Positions 1 through 8,598 are shown, numbered from the stretch's first letter. The stretch: 64,000 nt of DNA from Amnibacterium flavum (GCF_003097495.1 NZ_QEOP01000002.1:1322329-1386328), one strand, 5' to 3'. Notes: generated by a model from the sequence alone, not told the origin. Made by a program: numbers and translations.

Positions 1-53
1 GCGCGTTCGGCGGCACCGGTGATGAGGGCGACGGTTCCCTCGAATCGGCTCAT
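1..53 (-). CDS. SDR family oxidoreductase, N-terminal fragment cut by the window edge
   Basis: Only the first 17 codons are present, read on the minus strand and running off the left end. They encode MSRFEGTVALITGAAER, which is the first beta-strand and the start of the TGxxxGxG cofactor loop of classical short-chain dehydrogenases. The ATG overlaps the stop of the next upstream gene as ATGA (50-53), so it is the last gene seen in the amino-acid transporter operon. The substrate cannot be judged from this fragment. Confidence 0.75.
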   Translation of the reverse strand, partial: MSRFEGTVALITGAAER

Positions 54-793
54 ACCCGCTCACCGCCGGCGAGTGCGATCGTCTGTCCCGTGACAGCGGA
101 GGACGAAGGGGCGAGAAGCCACCGGACCGTGTCGGCGATGTCCTGCGGGACCGGCAGGGGAAGGACCCGCCGGAGCGCCCCGACCTCGTCGAGCGATGCG
201 AACGCCGGATCCTCGTCGACGAGGTCGCCCTGATCGACAGCTACCCGGCCCGGGCTGACGATGTTCGCGCGAACCCCGTTGCCGCCCTCCTCGAGAGCGA
301 GCACCTGGGTCAGCACGGTCGCCGCGGCTTTGCCCGCCCCGAAGAGTCCGAGCCCCGGATGCAGTCGCGATGCGAGGGCACCGCCGATGAGGACGACGGA
401 ACCCGACGCGCGGCGCAGGCCCGGGAGCACGGACCGGCAGAGGTGGGCGTGGCCCCGGTAGCCGAGCAGACCGGCGTCGAGGGCGCCGTCGTCGTAGTCC
501 GCGACCGGACCGCTGGGCACGGCGGGCCATGCGGCGTTGACCATGTCCTCCACGCTCCCCCAGGTCGACTCGAGCTCGCGGATCGCCGCATCGACGGCCG
601 CCGCATCGGATAGCTCGACCTGCACGACGGCGTGGCCTGCGGGATCGGGAAGCGAGGCGACGAGCTCGTCGGCGATGTCGCGCCGACTGCGGCAGTGCAC
701 CGCCACGCGGTAGCCCGAGGCGGCGAGGTCGCGAGCGATGACGCGTCCGATCTGCCCCGTCGCGCCGCCGACGAGCACTCGGCGCGCCGTCAC
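50..793 (-). CDS. SDR-fold protein with atypical active site
   Basis: This 247-residue protein has the length and Rossmann fold of a short-chain dehydrogenase: a GGATGQIG nucleotide-binding loop at residues 9-16, an NAAW segment in place of NNAG, and a C-terminal ALAGGE close to the family's usual ending. The catalytic Ser and YxxxK are not intact. The tyrosine position reads FGAGK and the serine region reads LIGGALAS. It may therefore bind NAD(P)H without classical catalysis, act as a divergent reductase, or have a structural role. It overlaps the ABC ATPase gene as ATGA (790-793) and the following SDR as ATGA, so the three are translationally coupled. Confidence 0.8.
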   Translation of the reverse strand: MTARRVLVGGATGQIGRVIARDLAASGYRVAVHCRSRRDIADELVASLPDPAGHAVVQVELSDAAAVDAAIRELESTWGSVEDMVNAAWPAVPSGPVADYDDGALDAGLLGYRGHAHLCRSVLPGLRRASGSVVLIGGALASRLHPGLGLFGAGKAAATVLTQVLALEEGGNGVRANIVSPGRVAVDQGDLVDEDPAFASLDEVGALRRVLPLPVPQDIADTVRWLLAPSSSAVTGQTIALAGGERV

Positions 794-1569
794 CGGGTGC
801 TCCGCATCAGGAAGCTCTTGATGCGCGGAGAGCGCTCGGGATCGAGCACCTCCCTGGCGGGGCCCGACGCCTCGACGACGCCGTCGGCCATGAAGACGAC
901 CTGATCCGAGACGTCGCGAGCGAAGGCGATCTCGTGGGTGACGACGATCATCGTCGTGCTCGAGTCCTCGGCGAGGCGCCGCATGACGTCGAGGACCTCT
1001 CCCACCAGTTCGGGGTCGAGAGCGCTGGTGGGCTCGTCGAAGAGGATCAGCTCGGGCTTCATCGCGAGAGCTCGGGCGATCGCGACGCGCTGCTGCTGCC
1101 CGCCGGAGAGCTGACCGGGATACTCATCGGCCTTGGCCGCGAGCCCGACCGATGCCAGGAGCTCTCGCGCCTCCTCCTCCGTCTCGCGCTTGGGGCGCCC
1201 GAGCACGACCTGCGGACCTTCGACGAGGTTCGCGAGAACCGTCTTGTGGGGGAACAGGTTGAAGTTCTGGAAGACCATGCCGATGCGCTGCCGCTGGCGG
1301 CACAGGTCGCGGTCGGAGAGCTCGTAGTACTTCCCGCCGCGCTCCTCGTACCCGATGATGTTGTCGCCGACGCGGATCAGTCCGGAATCGATGGGGATGA
1401 GCCGGTTGATCGATCGGAGGAGGGTCGACTTGCCCGACCCGCTGGGTCCGAGCACCGAGGTGACGGTGTTCGCGGGGACGTGGAAGGACACCCCCTTCAG
1501 GACCTCGTTGTGGTGGTAGCGCTTGTGGACGTCGCTGACGTCCACCGACTGGCTCGTCGCCTCGATCAT
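790..1569 (-). CDS. amino acid ABC transporter, ATP-binding protein
   Basis: This 259-residue cytoplasmic ATPase of the polar amino-acid importer family (GlnQ/HisP type) powers uptake through the neighbouring permease. Visible motifs are Walker [10 protein letters not shown] near residue 40, a Q-loop in [10 protein letters not shown], the signature LSGGQQQR, Walker [13 protein letters not shown] and the switch His in VVTHE. The reading frame is open far upstream, but the start at 1569 (MIEATSQ) is chosen because it gives the family length and an ATGA overlap with the permease stop. The substrate cannot be read from the ATPase. Confidence 0.95.
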   Translation of the reverse strand: MIEATSQSVDVSDVHKRYHHNEVLKGVSFHVPANTVTSVLGPSGSGKSTLLRSINRLIPIDSGLIRVGDNIIGYEERGGKYYELSDRDLCRQRQRIGMVFQNFNLFPHKTVLANLVEGPQVVLGRPKRETEEEARELLASVGLAAKADEYPGQLSGGQQQRVAIARALAMKPELILFDEPTSALDPELVGEVLDVMRRLAEDSSTTMIVVTHEIAFARDVSDQVVFMADGVVEASGPAREVLDPERSPRIKSFLMRSTR

Positions 1570-2489
1570 CGTGTTGCCGCCTTTCCGCCCCGGCGGAGCA
1601 GGTGGGACATCCCGCGTCCGCTGACGCCCGCCTCGGCGAGGGCGCCGCGGCCGAAGTGGGTCTCGATCTGCGCTTGGCCGATGCTGAGGAGCGAGGTGAG
1701 CACCAGGTACCAGATCGACGCGGTCAGCAGGAGCGGAATCACCTCGAAGGTGCGCGAGTAGATGCTCTGCGCGCTGTACATCAGATCGGACAGCGCGATC
1801 ACGGAGACGAGGGATGTGGACTTGAGCATGCCGATCGTCTCGTTGCCGGTCGGCGGGATGATGACCCGCATCGCCTGGGGCAGGATGATCCGCCGGAAGG
1901 CCTGGTAGCGCGTCATGCCGATCGAGGTCGCAGCCTCGCGCTGCCCGGTCGACACCGACAGGATCCCGGCGCGGATGATCTCCGCCAGGTAGGCGCCCTC
2001 GTTGAGCCCGAGTCCGAGGATCGCGGCGAGCAGAGGTGTGATGACCGAGTTCGTGTCGACGGTGACGAAGGGTTCGAGGAAGGGGATCCCGAAGGTCAGC
2101 TCGGGGAACAGGTAGCCCAGGTTGTACCAGAAGACCAGCTGGACGAGCACCGGGGTGCCGCGGAAGAACCAGACGTAGAAGCTGCTCGACCAGCGCAGGG
2201 TGCGGCTGGCCGAAGTGCGCATGACCGCGATCACGACCCCGAGGGCGAGACCGATGACCATGGCGATGAAGGTCAGGAAGATCGTCATCCCCAGGCCCGC
2301 CAGGATGCGGGGGTTGAACAGGTAGCCGACGACGACGTCCCACTGGAAGCGCTCGTTGGTGGCGACGGTGATGACGAGGAGGAGGGCGAGGATCAGCACC
2401 AGGACGATTCCGGCGATCCGCCAGGGGTGCTTGAGCGAGACGAAGTGCGTCACGACTTCCGGCGCTGTCTCGTGTGTCGGGGTGCTCAT
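1566..2489 (-). CDS. amino acid ABC transporter, permease
   Basis: This 307-residue inner-membrane permease of the HisM/GlnP family has several hydrophobic segments and the EAA-loop region EAATSIGMTRYQAFRRIILP, where the ATPase docks. The start at 2489 (MSTPTHET) follows an AGAGAAGCGGAGC purine-rich site and removes a non-membrane extension of the open frame. A single permease gene implies a homodimeric channel. It lies between the binding-protein gene, separated by a strong hairpin, and the ATPase gene, which it overlaps by four bases. Confidence 0.95.
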   Translation of the reverse strand: MSTPTHETAPEVVTHFVSLKHPWRIAGIVLVLILALLLVITVATNERFQWDVVVGYLFNPRILAGLGMTIFLTFIAMVIGLALGVVIAVMRTSASRTLRWSSSFYVWFFRGTPVLVQLVFWYNLGYLFPELTFGIPFLEPFVTVDTNSVITPLLAAILGLGLNEGAYLAEIIRAGILSVSTGQREAATSIGMTRYQAFRRIILPQAMRVIIPPTGNETIGMLKSTSLVSVIALSDLMYSAQSIYSRTFEVIPLLLTASIWYLVLTSLLSIGQAQIETHFGRGALAEAGVSGRGMSHLLRRGGKAATR

Positions 2490-2522
2490 CTGCTCCGCTT
2501 CTCTCCGAAAGGGATGGGGGTC

Positions 2523-2551
2523 ATCGGGGGCCGGTCGGACCGGCCCCCGAT
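2523..2551 (-). terminator. intra-operon hairpin between binding protein and permease genes
   Basis: A perfect 12-bp GC-rich stem (ATCGGGGGCCGG with its complement) closes a 5-base loop, immediately after the binding-protein stop and before the permease. There is no U-tract. Such hairpins commonly protect the binding-protein message or reduce read-through so that the binding protein is made in excess. Confidence 0.7.
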
Positions 2552-2554
2552 GGG

Positions 2555-3448
2555 TCAGGAGATGGGGCGAGTGGTCGCCAGGTTGATGCCCGGCTCCTCG
2601 AGGGCGAGCGAGCTCATGCCCCACTTGTCGAGGATCTCGGCGTAGGTGCCATCGGCGATGACCGCCTCGAGACCGGCGAGGAGGGCGTCCTGGAGGTCGG
2701 TGTTGTCCTTCTCGACGACCATTCCGAGGTACTTCTGCGGGAACGACTCGATCGATGCGTAGTTGATCGGGGTCGGCGCCGTCTGGTTGAGGTAGGCGGC
2801 GGCGGAGGTGCCGAGGATCATGAAGTCGACGCGACCCGAGTTGAGCGCGTTGTAGGTGTCAGCCGCGTTCGGGTACTCCTGGATGACGACGGGGTCGAGG
2901 CCGGCCTCCGCGCACGCGGGGTTGAGGATCTCGTTGACCTTGTCGATCGTGTCGAAGCCGGTCTGGGCTCCCATCGTCTCGCCGCACAGGCTGAGGTCGT
3001 CGCCCTCGGTGATCGGCCCGTCGTAGGACTCGATCGTGACGACGTCGGTCTTGTCGAAGATGTAATTGACGAACGACACCTGTTCCTCGCGCTCGACGTT
3101 GTCGCTGATGCACTCCATCGCGATGTCGTAGCGACCGCTCTGCACGCCGGGGATCAGGCTGGCGAACTGGGTGTTCTCGACCTCGAGGGTGACTCCGAGC
3201 TTCTCGGCGATGGCGTCCCACAGGTCGACCTCGTAGCCGATCATGACGTCGGAGCCTTCTTCGAAGTACTGGCAGGGCGGGTAGTTGGCGTCGGTGGCGA
3301 GGGTGAGCGTCTCGCCCTGGAAGGGACTCTCGACCTCGGCGGCGGCGGTGGCCTCAGGAGCCGCGGGGGTGCTGCAGGCGGTGAGGGCGAACGCCCCCAC
3401 GACCGTGATGCTCGCGAGGACGGTGGCCCGCTTGGTGATGGTCTTCAT
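2555..3448 (-). CDS. amino acid ABC transporter, substrate-binding lipoprotein
   Basis: This 297-residue protein has a lipoprotein signal (lipobox LTAC, Cys25), an Ala/Glu-rich linker and a type-3 solute-binding fold (SBP_bac_3): LATDANYPPCQYFEEG followed by GYEVDLWDAIAEKLG is the typical N-terminal lobe. It would sit on the outer face of the membrane and deliver a polar amino acid or small amine to the permease encoded downstream. It is the first gene of the operon and has a GAGAGG ribosome site. The divergent IclR gene probably controls it. Confidence 0.95.
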   Translation of the reverse strand: MKTITKRATVLASITVVGAFALTACSTPAAPEATAAAEVESPFQGETLTLATDANYPPCQYFEEGSDVMIGYEVDLWDAIAEKLGVTLEVENTQFASLIPGVQSGRYDIAMECISDNVEREEQVSFVNYIFDKTDVVTIESYDGPITEGDDLSLCGETMGAQTGFDTIDKVNEILNPACAEAGLDPVVIQEYPNAADTYNALNSGRVDFMILGTSAAAYLNQTAPTPINYASIESFPQKYLGMVVEKDNTDLQDALLAGLEAVIADGTYAEILDKWGMSSLALEEPGINLATTRPIS

Positions 3449-3612
3449 CGTTGGTGCCTCTCGTGGTGCGTCAGGGGATCTGGGTGAGGAGTTCTCCGCC
3501 GTGGCCAGTCAGCGAAGGGGGCTGGAGCCCCCACCTCCCTGCGTCGCGGTTGGGGAAGTAGGGCAATGCTAGGTAGGCGAAAACGCCGCCTCACGGGCAG
3601 TCCAGACGCGAC

Positions 3613-3630
3613 TGTCTGGGATCTCGGACT
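3613..3630. promoter_or_regulatory. putative IclR operator 1
   Basis: The 18-base site TGTCTGGGATCTCGGACT matches a second site beside iclR at 14 of 18 positions. Both have the form GTC-N10-GAC. It lies about 165 bp upstream of the transporter start. Assignment to the adjacent IclR protein is inference. Confidence 0.35.
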
Positions 3631-3774
3631 TGGGGCGCATGCGTTACCGCGGTGTTTCTCTGGTGTTGCGAGGCGGCGCATCGAGTCGATCGATCGGCTG
3701 TGAACCCCCGCTCCGCCTCCCGGCTGGGATACCGGGGCGCGCGGACACCGGATCGAAACATTTCGCCGTTAGCC

Positions 3775-3792
3775 TGTCCGGTATCTCAGACA
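3775..3792. promoter_or_regulatory. putative IclR operator 2 (autoregulatory position)
   Basis: The site TGTCCGGTATCTCAGACA has TGTC/GACA ends and extends to a CCTGTC-N10-GACAGG inverted repeat (3773-3794). It ends 13 bp before the iclR start codon, where a bound repressor would block transcription or initiation. Confidence 0.4.
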
Positions 3793-3805
3793 GGGCGGAG
3801 TGGAC

Positions 3806-4573
3806 ATGAGCGATATTCCGGCTGCGCGGCACACGTTGCGGGTTCTCAAGTACGTGGCGAATCAGAGCGGGCCGGTGCGGGCGTCGACCATGTCGCGCGA
3901 GCTCGACATCCCGCGCTCCACGATGTATCAGCTGATCAAGGTGATGCAGGACGAGGGCTTCCTCGTGCACTTCCCCGAGGATCGGGTCTACGGCCTCTCG
4001 CCGCTGGTCTCCGAGATCGGCTCGAACTACCTGCGCACCTCGAAGCTGAGTCGACTCGCGGAGCCGCTTCTCGAGAAGCTCGTCAAGAGGATGGGTCTGC
4101 CCGTCGTCGCGCACCTCGGGGTCCTGCACGGCGACGACATCGAGTACGTCGTGAAGTACTCGGCCGTCCGCGCCCCGACCCTGGTGACCGACATCGGCGT
4201 CCACCTGCCGAGCCATCTCACGGCGACCGGTCGAGCCATCCTGTCCCGCCTGCCGAAGGAGCAGGTCCGGGCCCTCTACCCCCACCAGGCCAGCCTGACC
4301 ACGCGCAACGGCCGCGGCCCCGCGAGTCTCCGCGAGCTCGACGAGATCCTGAACGAGACACGGATCCGGGGCTACGCGATCGAGACGGGCGAGATCACCC
4401 CCGAGTACGCGTCGGTCGCCGTCGCGGCCCTGGACCACAACGACTATCCGGCCGCGGCGATCGGCATCACCTTCCGCAAGATCGCCGTCGACATGGGCTT
4501 GTGGAAGCAGCTGGGTGCGGCGGCTCAGATCTCGGCGGGAGCCCTGAGCATGCGCATGCGCGGCAAGATCTAG
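3806..4573 (+). CDS. IclR family transcriptional regulator
   Basis: This is a 255-residue regulator with an N-terminal winged helix (about residues 5-60, containing STMYQLIKVMQDEGFLV) and a C-terminal IclR effector domain ending near AAAQISAGALSMRM. The ATG at 3806 is preferred because GGAG lies 5 bases upstream. A GTG at 3800 would add two residues. The gene is divergent from the amino-acid transporter operon, its likeliest target. Its TAG stop overlaps the TAG stop of the convergent hutD-like gene within a single CTAG. Confidence 0.9.
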   Translation: MSDIPAARHTLRVLKYVANQSGPVRASTMSRELDIPRSTMYQLIKVMQDEGFLVHFPEDRVYGLSPLVSEIGSNYLRTSKLSRLAEPLLEKLVKRMGLPVVAHLGVLHGDDIEYVVKYSAVRAPTLVTDIGVHLPSHLTATGRAILSRLPKEQVRALYPHQASLTTRNGRGPASLRELDEILNETRIRGYAIETGEITPEYASVAVAALDHNDYPAAAIGITFRKIAVDMGLWKQLGAAAQISAGALSMRMRGKI

Positions 4574-5091
4574 CCGGCGATCCGGACGAGGTACCCGCTG
4601 CCCGCGCAGTCGAAAGTGCGGTGCACCTCGACCGCGTCGAGCAGGCCGAGCTCGCCGTAGGGGGTCTTCATCGAGGTGTCCAGACTGACGAGGAAGCTGA
4701 TCCCGTCACCCGGTGCGACTCGCCCCTGCACCGGGTGGATCGATCCCGACAAGCGTCCGCGCACCATGAGGTTGAGATCCAGCACGGGCTCGCCGACGGG
4801 CGTCGCGTGCGCCGGTGACCCGCCCGAGAACTCGAATGCGGGGCCGCCGACCTCGAGCCGACTGACGACGCCGTCGACGGTGAGGTCGAGCGCGCCTCCG
4901 GCGACGACGGCGAGGGTCCTGGTGACCCCGTCAAACGGGGAGAACGGCGCGGGCCCGGTGACCGTCGCCATGCTGAGCCGCCAGTCGAAGACACCCTCAG
5001 CGGGGCTCCGGCGGATCTCACGTGTCTCGCCGAGGCCGTTGGCCCAGCCCATGACGACGTAGTCGTCGAAGCGCATGATCCGGGGCGGCAC
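4570..5091 (-). CDS. HutD/Ves family cupin-like protein
   Basis: This roughly 170-residue protein has the HutD/Ves signature: WANGLGETREIRRSP, then FDWRLSMATV, then GPFSPFDG-type turns and a GG-rich beta-sandwich. HutD proteins accompany histidine utilisation but their exact role is unsettled, and Ves is described as a cold/stress-induced protein. The longest start is a GTG at 5091. An ATG at 5076 (MRFDDYVVM) better fits family N-termini. No other hut genes are in view, so the link to histidine is only by family. A hairpin separates it from the upstream M20 gene. Confidence 0.8.
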   Translation of the reverse strand: MPPRIMRFDDYVVMGWANGLGETREIRRSPAEGVFDWRLSMATVTGPAPFSPFDGVTRTLAVVAGGALDLTVDGVVSRLEVGGPAFEFSGGSPAHATPVGEPVLDLNLMVRGRLSGSIHPVQGRVAPGDGISFLVSLDTSMKTPYGELGLLDAVEVHRTFDCAGSGYLVRIAG

Positions 5092-5121
5092 CCGTTCAGA
5101 CTAGAAGAGGCAGGGTCGCCC

Positions 5122-5149
5122 GTCGGTCGCCCCACCCGAAGCGACCGAC
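5122..5149 (-). terminator. hairpin terminator after the peptide-hydrolase operon
   Basis: A 9-bp perfect stem (GTCGGTCGC/GCGACCGAC) with a 10-base loop sits between the end of the M20 hydrolase gene and the hutD-like gene. It suggests the operon ends here, or that the hutD-like gene is read at a lower level. Confidence 0.6.
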
Positions 5150-5171
5150 CCGGAGGCTGTCGGCCTGCCGC

Positions 5172-6431
5172 TCAGCTCGCGAGTCGGATCACGGTTCCGA
5201 GGAGGGTGTCGGCTCCTCGAACCACGTCGGGCCACGGGGTGTGCTCGGCGGGGCTGTGGCTGCGGCCGCCGGTGCTCGGAACGAAGATCATCCCGGTCGG
5301 AGCGAGCGTGGCCAGATTCTGCGAATCGTGGCCGGCACCCGAGGCGATGTCGACGCTCGAGTAGCCGAGCTGTTCCGCGCTGGCCCGGATCGCGTCCCGG
5401 ACCTCCGAGTGCAGCGGCGCCGCGGGAACGATGTCCTCCCAGTGCGTCTCGACTCGCGAGCCGTGACGGGAGGCGACCTCGTCGGCGACAGCGGCGATCA
5501 GAGCCTCGAGCTCACGGGCGTTGTCGGTCGAGGGATCGCGGTAGTCGACGACGACCTCCGCCGCTTCGGCGATCACATTGGATCCTCCGGGCTCGGCGCG
5601 CACGATGCCCGTCGTCACGACCGCCGCCGGACCGACCCGCGGCGCGAGAGCCGGGAGGAGAGTGATGAACTCGGCCGCGGCGACCACGGAGTCGCGCCGT
5701 CCGATCATGGGCGTGGTGCCCGCGTGGTCGGCCTGCCCCGTGAAGCGGACCGCGCCACCGCCGATGGCGACGATCCCGGTGACGACGCCGATCTGGATGC
5801 CCTGCCGCTCCAGCAGCGGCCCCTGCTCGATGTGCAGCTCGACGGTCGCGTGGAGAGCCCCGGGGGCGAGTCGAACCTCGGCCGCAGCGTCGAGGTCCCC
5901 GCCGGACGCGGCGAAGGTGTCGGCGAACCGGTCGCCGTCTCGCCCGACGAGGTTCGACAGCTCGGCGACGCTGAACCCCCGCGTGAGAGCACTCGAACCG
6001 AAGAGGTGGGCGTAATTGCCCTCCTCGTCGGTGTAGACGACCGCGCGGACGGGACGGGCGAGCGGCACGCGCTCCTCGTGCAGACGACGAAGGCACTCGA
6101 TGGCGGCGAGCGATCCCAGCGGCCCGTCGAACCGGCCGCCGTTGGGCACCGCATCGATGTGGGACCCCGTCCAGACCGGCGCCTGATCAGCTAGTCCGGC
6201 TTCGAGGTCGGGCGATGACACGACGATGTTGCCGATGCCGTCGACCGCAACCTCGAGGCCTGCCTCCTCGCAGCGCGCGATGAGCCATTGCCGGGCGGCG
6301 AGGTCGGCGGCGGAGAACGAGGTGCGATCGATCCCTCCCGCCTCGTTGACACCGAACTCGGCGAGACGCTCGAGGTCGGCGACCAGCCGGTCCCCGTCGA
6401 CCGTGAGACCTCGTTCGCCGCCGTCCGTCAC
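5172..6431 (-). CDS. M20 family Zn-dependent hydrolase (N-carbamoyl-L-amino-acid hydrolase / allantoate amidohydrolase type)
   Basis: This 419-residue enzyme belongs to the HyuC/AllC branch of the M20 family, which hydrolyses N-carbamoyl amino acids or ureido acids. The di-metal site is visible as GSHIDAVPNGG with the Asp in GGRFDGPLG, YTDEEGN for the Glu pair, HIEQGP, and the C-terminal GRSHSPAEHT. The lid domain follows VTGIVAIGG. It is the last gene of the peptide operon and overlaps the DUF1028 gene as ATGA. The substrate is not certain; the company of peptidases suggests an N-modified amino acid or peptide rather than allantoate. Confidence 0.88.
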   Translation of the reverse strand: MTDGGERGLTVDGDRLVADLERLAEFGVNEAGGIDRTSFSAADLAARQWLIARCEEAGLEVAVDGIGNIVVSSPDLEAGLADQAPVWTGSHIDAVPNGGRFDGPLGSLAAIECLRRLHEERVPLARPVRAVVYTDEEGNYAHLFGSSALTRGFSVAELSNLVGRDGDRFADTFAASGGDLDAAAEVRLAPGALHATVELHIEQGPLLERQGIQIGVVTGIVAIGGGAVRFTGQADHAGTTPMIGRRDSVVAAAEFITLLPALAPRVGPAAVVTTGIVRAEPGGSNVIAEAAEVVVDYRDPSTDNARELEALIAAVADEVASRHGSRVETHWEDIVPAAPLHSEVRDAIRASAEQLGYSSVDIASGAGHDSQNLATLAPTGMIFVPSTGGRSHSPAEHTPWPDVVRGADTLLGTVIRLAS

Positions 6432-7351
6432 TTCGACACCAGAGCTGCCACCTTCTCGGGAGCGATGAAGCCCGCCGCGGCGACCGAGTCGAGGTAGGGC
6501 CGCCAGTGCGGCCCCCTCTCAAAGACCTCCGCGAAGAGCGCAGCGGACTCGGCGTCGCGGTCGGCGCGACCGAGCAGCACGGCCTTCCAGAAGGACGCCT
6601 CGAGGTTGTCGCCCAGGATCGCGCGAGCGGAATCCAGAGCGTCGAGTGCTCCGCCGAGCTCCTCGTCGCTGACGTCCTCGTACTCGCCGAGCATGAGGCG
6701 CGGCGCGAACATCACGTCGCCCAGAGCATCGAAGGCCCCGCTGACCTCGGCCAACCGGGTGATCTCCGTCACGGGATCGGGATGGTCGTCGACGCGCAGA
6801 TCGAGAAGGGTCTCCTCCCAGGCGTTGCCTCCGCGGTTGCCCGACACGATCTTGAGCACGGCCGACTGCGACCCGCGAGCGTCGCCGCCCGCATCCTCGC
6901 CGGCCCGGAGTGCGAGCAGGAGCCGCTTCGCGAACGGCTCACCCGCGCTGCTCTCGTACGCCTCGAGCATCGACCGGTAGACGTCGTGGGAGGCGAGCAT
7001 GTTGCCCTGCACCGAGACCTGGTCGCCCGAGAGCGCACCGGCCGACTGCACGCACTTGGCGCCGGTGAAGTTCGCGACGGTGCCGTCTGGTCCGATGATC
7101 GCGAGCTGGCGCACGTCGGGTGCGTCGTCGCCGTCGATCAGCGAGGACAGCGCGTCCTGCGGCGCGATGCCCTCGCGCAGCAGATCGAGACCGCGGGGAC
7201 CGAACCCGACGTTGACGAATGCCTGGGTGGCGATGACGCCGACGCCCGGCTCGAGCCAGCCGACGAGACGCCCGACTCCGAAGAAGTGCGTCTCGCAGGC
7301 GATGCCGAATGCACCGGTCTCGGGGTCTCGGGCGATGATTGAGAAGGTCAC
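6428..7351 (-). CDS. DUF1028 domain protein (Ntn-hydrolase-like fold)
   Basis: This 307-residue protein begins MTFSIIARDPETGAFGIACE and continues with VGVIATQAFVNVGFGPRGLDLLREG and VQGNMLASHDV, the diagnostic blocks of PF06267 (DUF1028). Family structures are reported to resemble N-terminal-nucleophile hydrolases; Thr2 would become the N-terminal residue after Met removal. A C-terminal segment of about 80 residues resembles the extra domain often found after the core. The function is unknown. Its placement between two hydrolases, with 4-base overlaps on both sides, suggests an amide-cleaving role in the same pathway. Confidence 0.88.
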   Translation of the reverse strand: MTFSIIARDPETGAFGIACETHFFGVGRLVGWLEPGVGVIATQAFVNVGFGPRGLDLLREGIAPQDALSSLIDGDDAPDVRQLAIIGPDGTVANFTGAKCVQSAGALSGDQVSVQGNMLASHDVYRSMLEAYESSAGEPFAKRLLLALRAGEDAGGDARGSQSAVLKIVSGNRGGNAWEETLLDLRVDDHPDPVTEITRLAEVSGAFDALGDVMFAPRLMLGEYEDVSDEELGGALDALDSARAILGDNLEASFWKAVLLGRADRDAESAALFAEVFERGPHWRPYLDSVAAAGFIAPEKVAALVSK

Positions 7352-8598
7352 GCCGCCACCTCGTTCCGTGCGCCGACTGCCGCCGCCTGCGACTGGAGAG
7401 AACTGCGGTGGATCACGCCGTCCTTCGCCACGAGCAGGATGCTGCGCAGCGCGGTGATGTCGGCGACGGGGTCGCCGTCGACGACGATGATGTCGGCCGC
7501 CTTGCCCACCTCGAGGGTGCCGGTCAGCTCCGACAGGCCGGCGTTGACCGCGCCGTCGCGAGTGGCGGACAGCAGGGTGCGCGCGGAGGTGAGCCCGATC
7601 GACACCATCTGCACCATCTCCTCGACGAGTCCGTCGTGCGGGTTGTACGGAGTGCCCGCGTCGGTTCCGGCGGCGATGTTCATGCCCGCCTCGACCGCTG
7701 CGCGGAACATCGCGGTGCTGCGGTCGGCCTCCGTCTTCGCCTTGTCGACGATCCAGGTCGGGATCCCGCCGCTCTCCCCCTCGGAGACGATGCCGTGCAC
7801 CGCCGAGAGGGTGGGCACGAGGTAGGTTCCCCTCTCGATGGCGAGCGCGAACAGCTCGGCGTCGAGGTGGAATCCGTGTTCGATGGTGTCGACACCGGCG
7901 AGGATCGCGTTCTCGATGCCGTCGCGGCCGATCGCATGGGTCGAGACCCTGCGCCCGGCGTGATGCGCCTCCTGCACGATGGTCTCGAGCTCCTCGCGGA
8001 GCAGTGCGGTCTGCGTCGGCTTGACACCCGAGGTCAGCACTCCCCCGGTCGCCATCGCCTTGATGAAACCCGCGCCTTGTTTGAGCTGACCGCGGACCGC
8101 GGTCCGGACCGCGTCGACGCCGTCGGCCTCGACACCCATGAAGTAGCCGTGGCCGCCGGTCATCGTGATGACCCGCCCTGCCGCCACGACGCGGGGACCG
8201 GCGACGACGCCCGCCTCGATGGCACGACCGAGGTCGATCACCACGTTGTCGGCTGCGCCGCAGTCCTTCACGGTCGTGATGCCGGCGTCGAGCGTGACGA
8301 GCGCGTTGGCGACGGCACGATAGGCGGCCGTCGCCGTGGAGTCGTCGCGCACCTGGGCGGCGAGGTCGGCGGCACCGTCGTTCGCGAGGTGCACGTGGGC
8401 GTTGATGAGACCGGGCATGACCGTGCGTCCGCCGGCGTCGATGACGACGTCAGCCGCGGGAGCGTCCGCGTCGGGGCCGATCCAGGCGATGATCCCGTCG
8501 TCGACGAGGACCGAGTCGCCGCCGGCACCGATCGATCCGTCGGTGGCGTCGAAGACGACGGCGTTCTTGAGCAGCCAGCGGCCCTTGGGGCCGGTCAT
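7348..8598 (-). CDS. metal-dependent amidohydrolase (imidazolonepropionase/Xaa-Pro dipeptidase-like)
   Basis: This 416-residue TIM-barrel amidohydrolase has the HxH motif in NAHVHL, a candidate carboxylated Lys in GFIKAMATGG, a metal His in STHAIG and another in TIEHGF, and the catalytic Asp in AAGTDAGTP. Members of this subgroup characterised elsewhere remove the C-terminal residue from Xaa-Pro/Xaa-Arg-type dipeptides, but assignment here is only by similarity. The start at 8598 (MTGPKGRW) gives an ATGA overlap with the peptidase gene and the normal beta-sandwich N-terminus. It lies in the peptide transporter operon. Confidence 0.85.
   Translation of the reverse strand: MTGPKGRWLLKNAVVFDATDGSIGAGGDSVLVDDGIIAWIGPDADAPAADVVIDAGGRTVMPGLINAHVHLANDGAADLAAQVRDDSTATAAYRAVANALVTLDAGITTVKDCGAADNVVIDLGRAIEAGVVAGPRVVAAGRVITMTGGHGYFMGVEADGVDAVRTAVRGQLKQGAGFIKAMATGGVLTSGVKPTQTALLREELETIVQEAHHAGRRVSTHAIGRDGIENAILAGVDTIEHGFHLDAELFALAIERGTYLVPTLSAVHGIVSEGESGGIPTWIVDKAKTEADRSTAMFRAAVEAGMNIAAGTDAGTPYNPHDGLVEEMVQMVSIGLTSARTLLSATRDGAVNAGLSELTGTLEVGKAADIIVVDGDPVADITALRSILLVAKDGVIHRSSLQSQAAAVGARNEVAA

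Larger units (their letters stand above)
3449..3805. other. 357-bp divergent control region between transporter and IclR genes
   Basis: No gene was found here. The region carries the outward-facing promoters of the amino-acid transporter operon and the IclR gene. It also contains two related 18-base sites (listed separately), and the site nearer the transporter lies inside a CCAGAC-N6-GTCTGG inverted repeat (3602-3619). Confidence 0.6.

Noticed and set aside
1602..2645. Long plus-strand frame over the amino-acid permease
   Set aside because: Antisense shadow of a clear HisM-type permease; no protein-like composition.
4570..5091. Histidine utilisation operon suggested by the HutD-like gene
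   Set aside because: No hutH, hutU, hutI or hutG genes are present; the amidohydrolase at 7,348 resembles the imidazolonepropionase superfamily only broadly.
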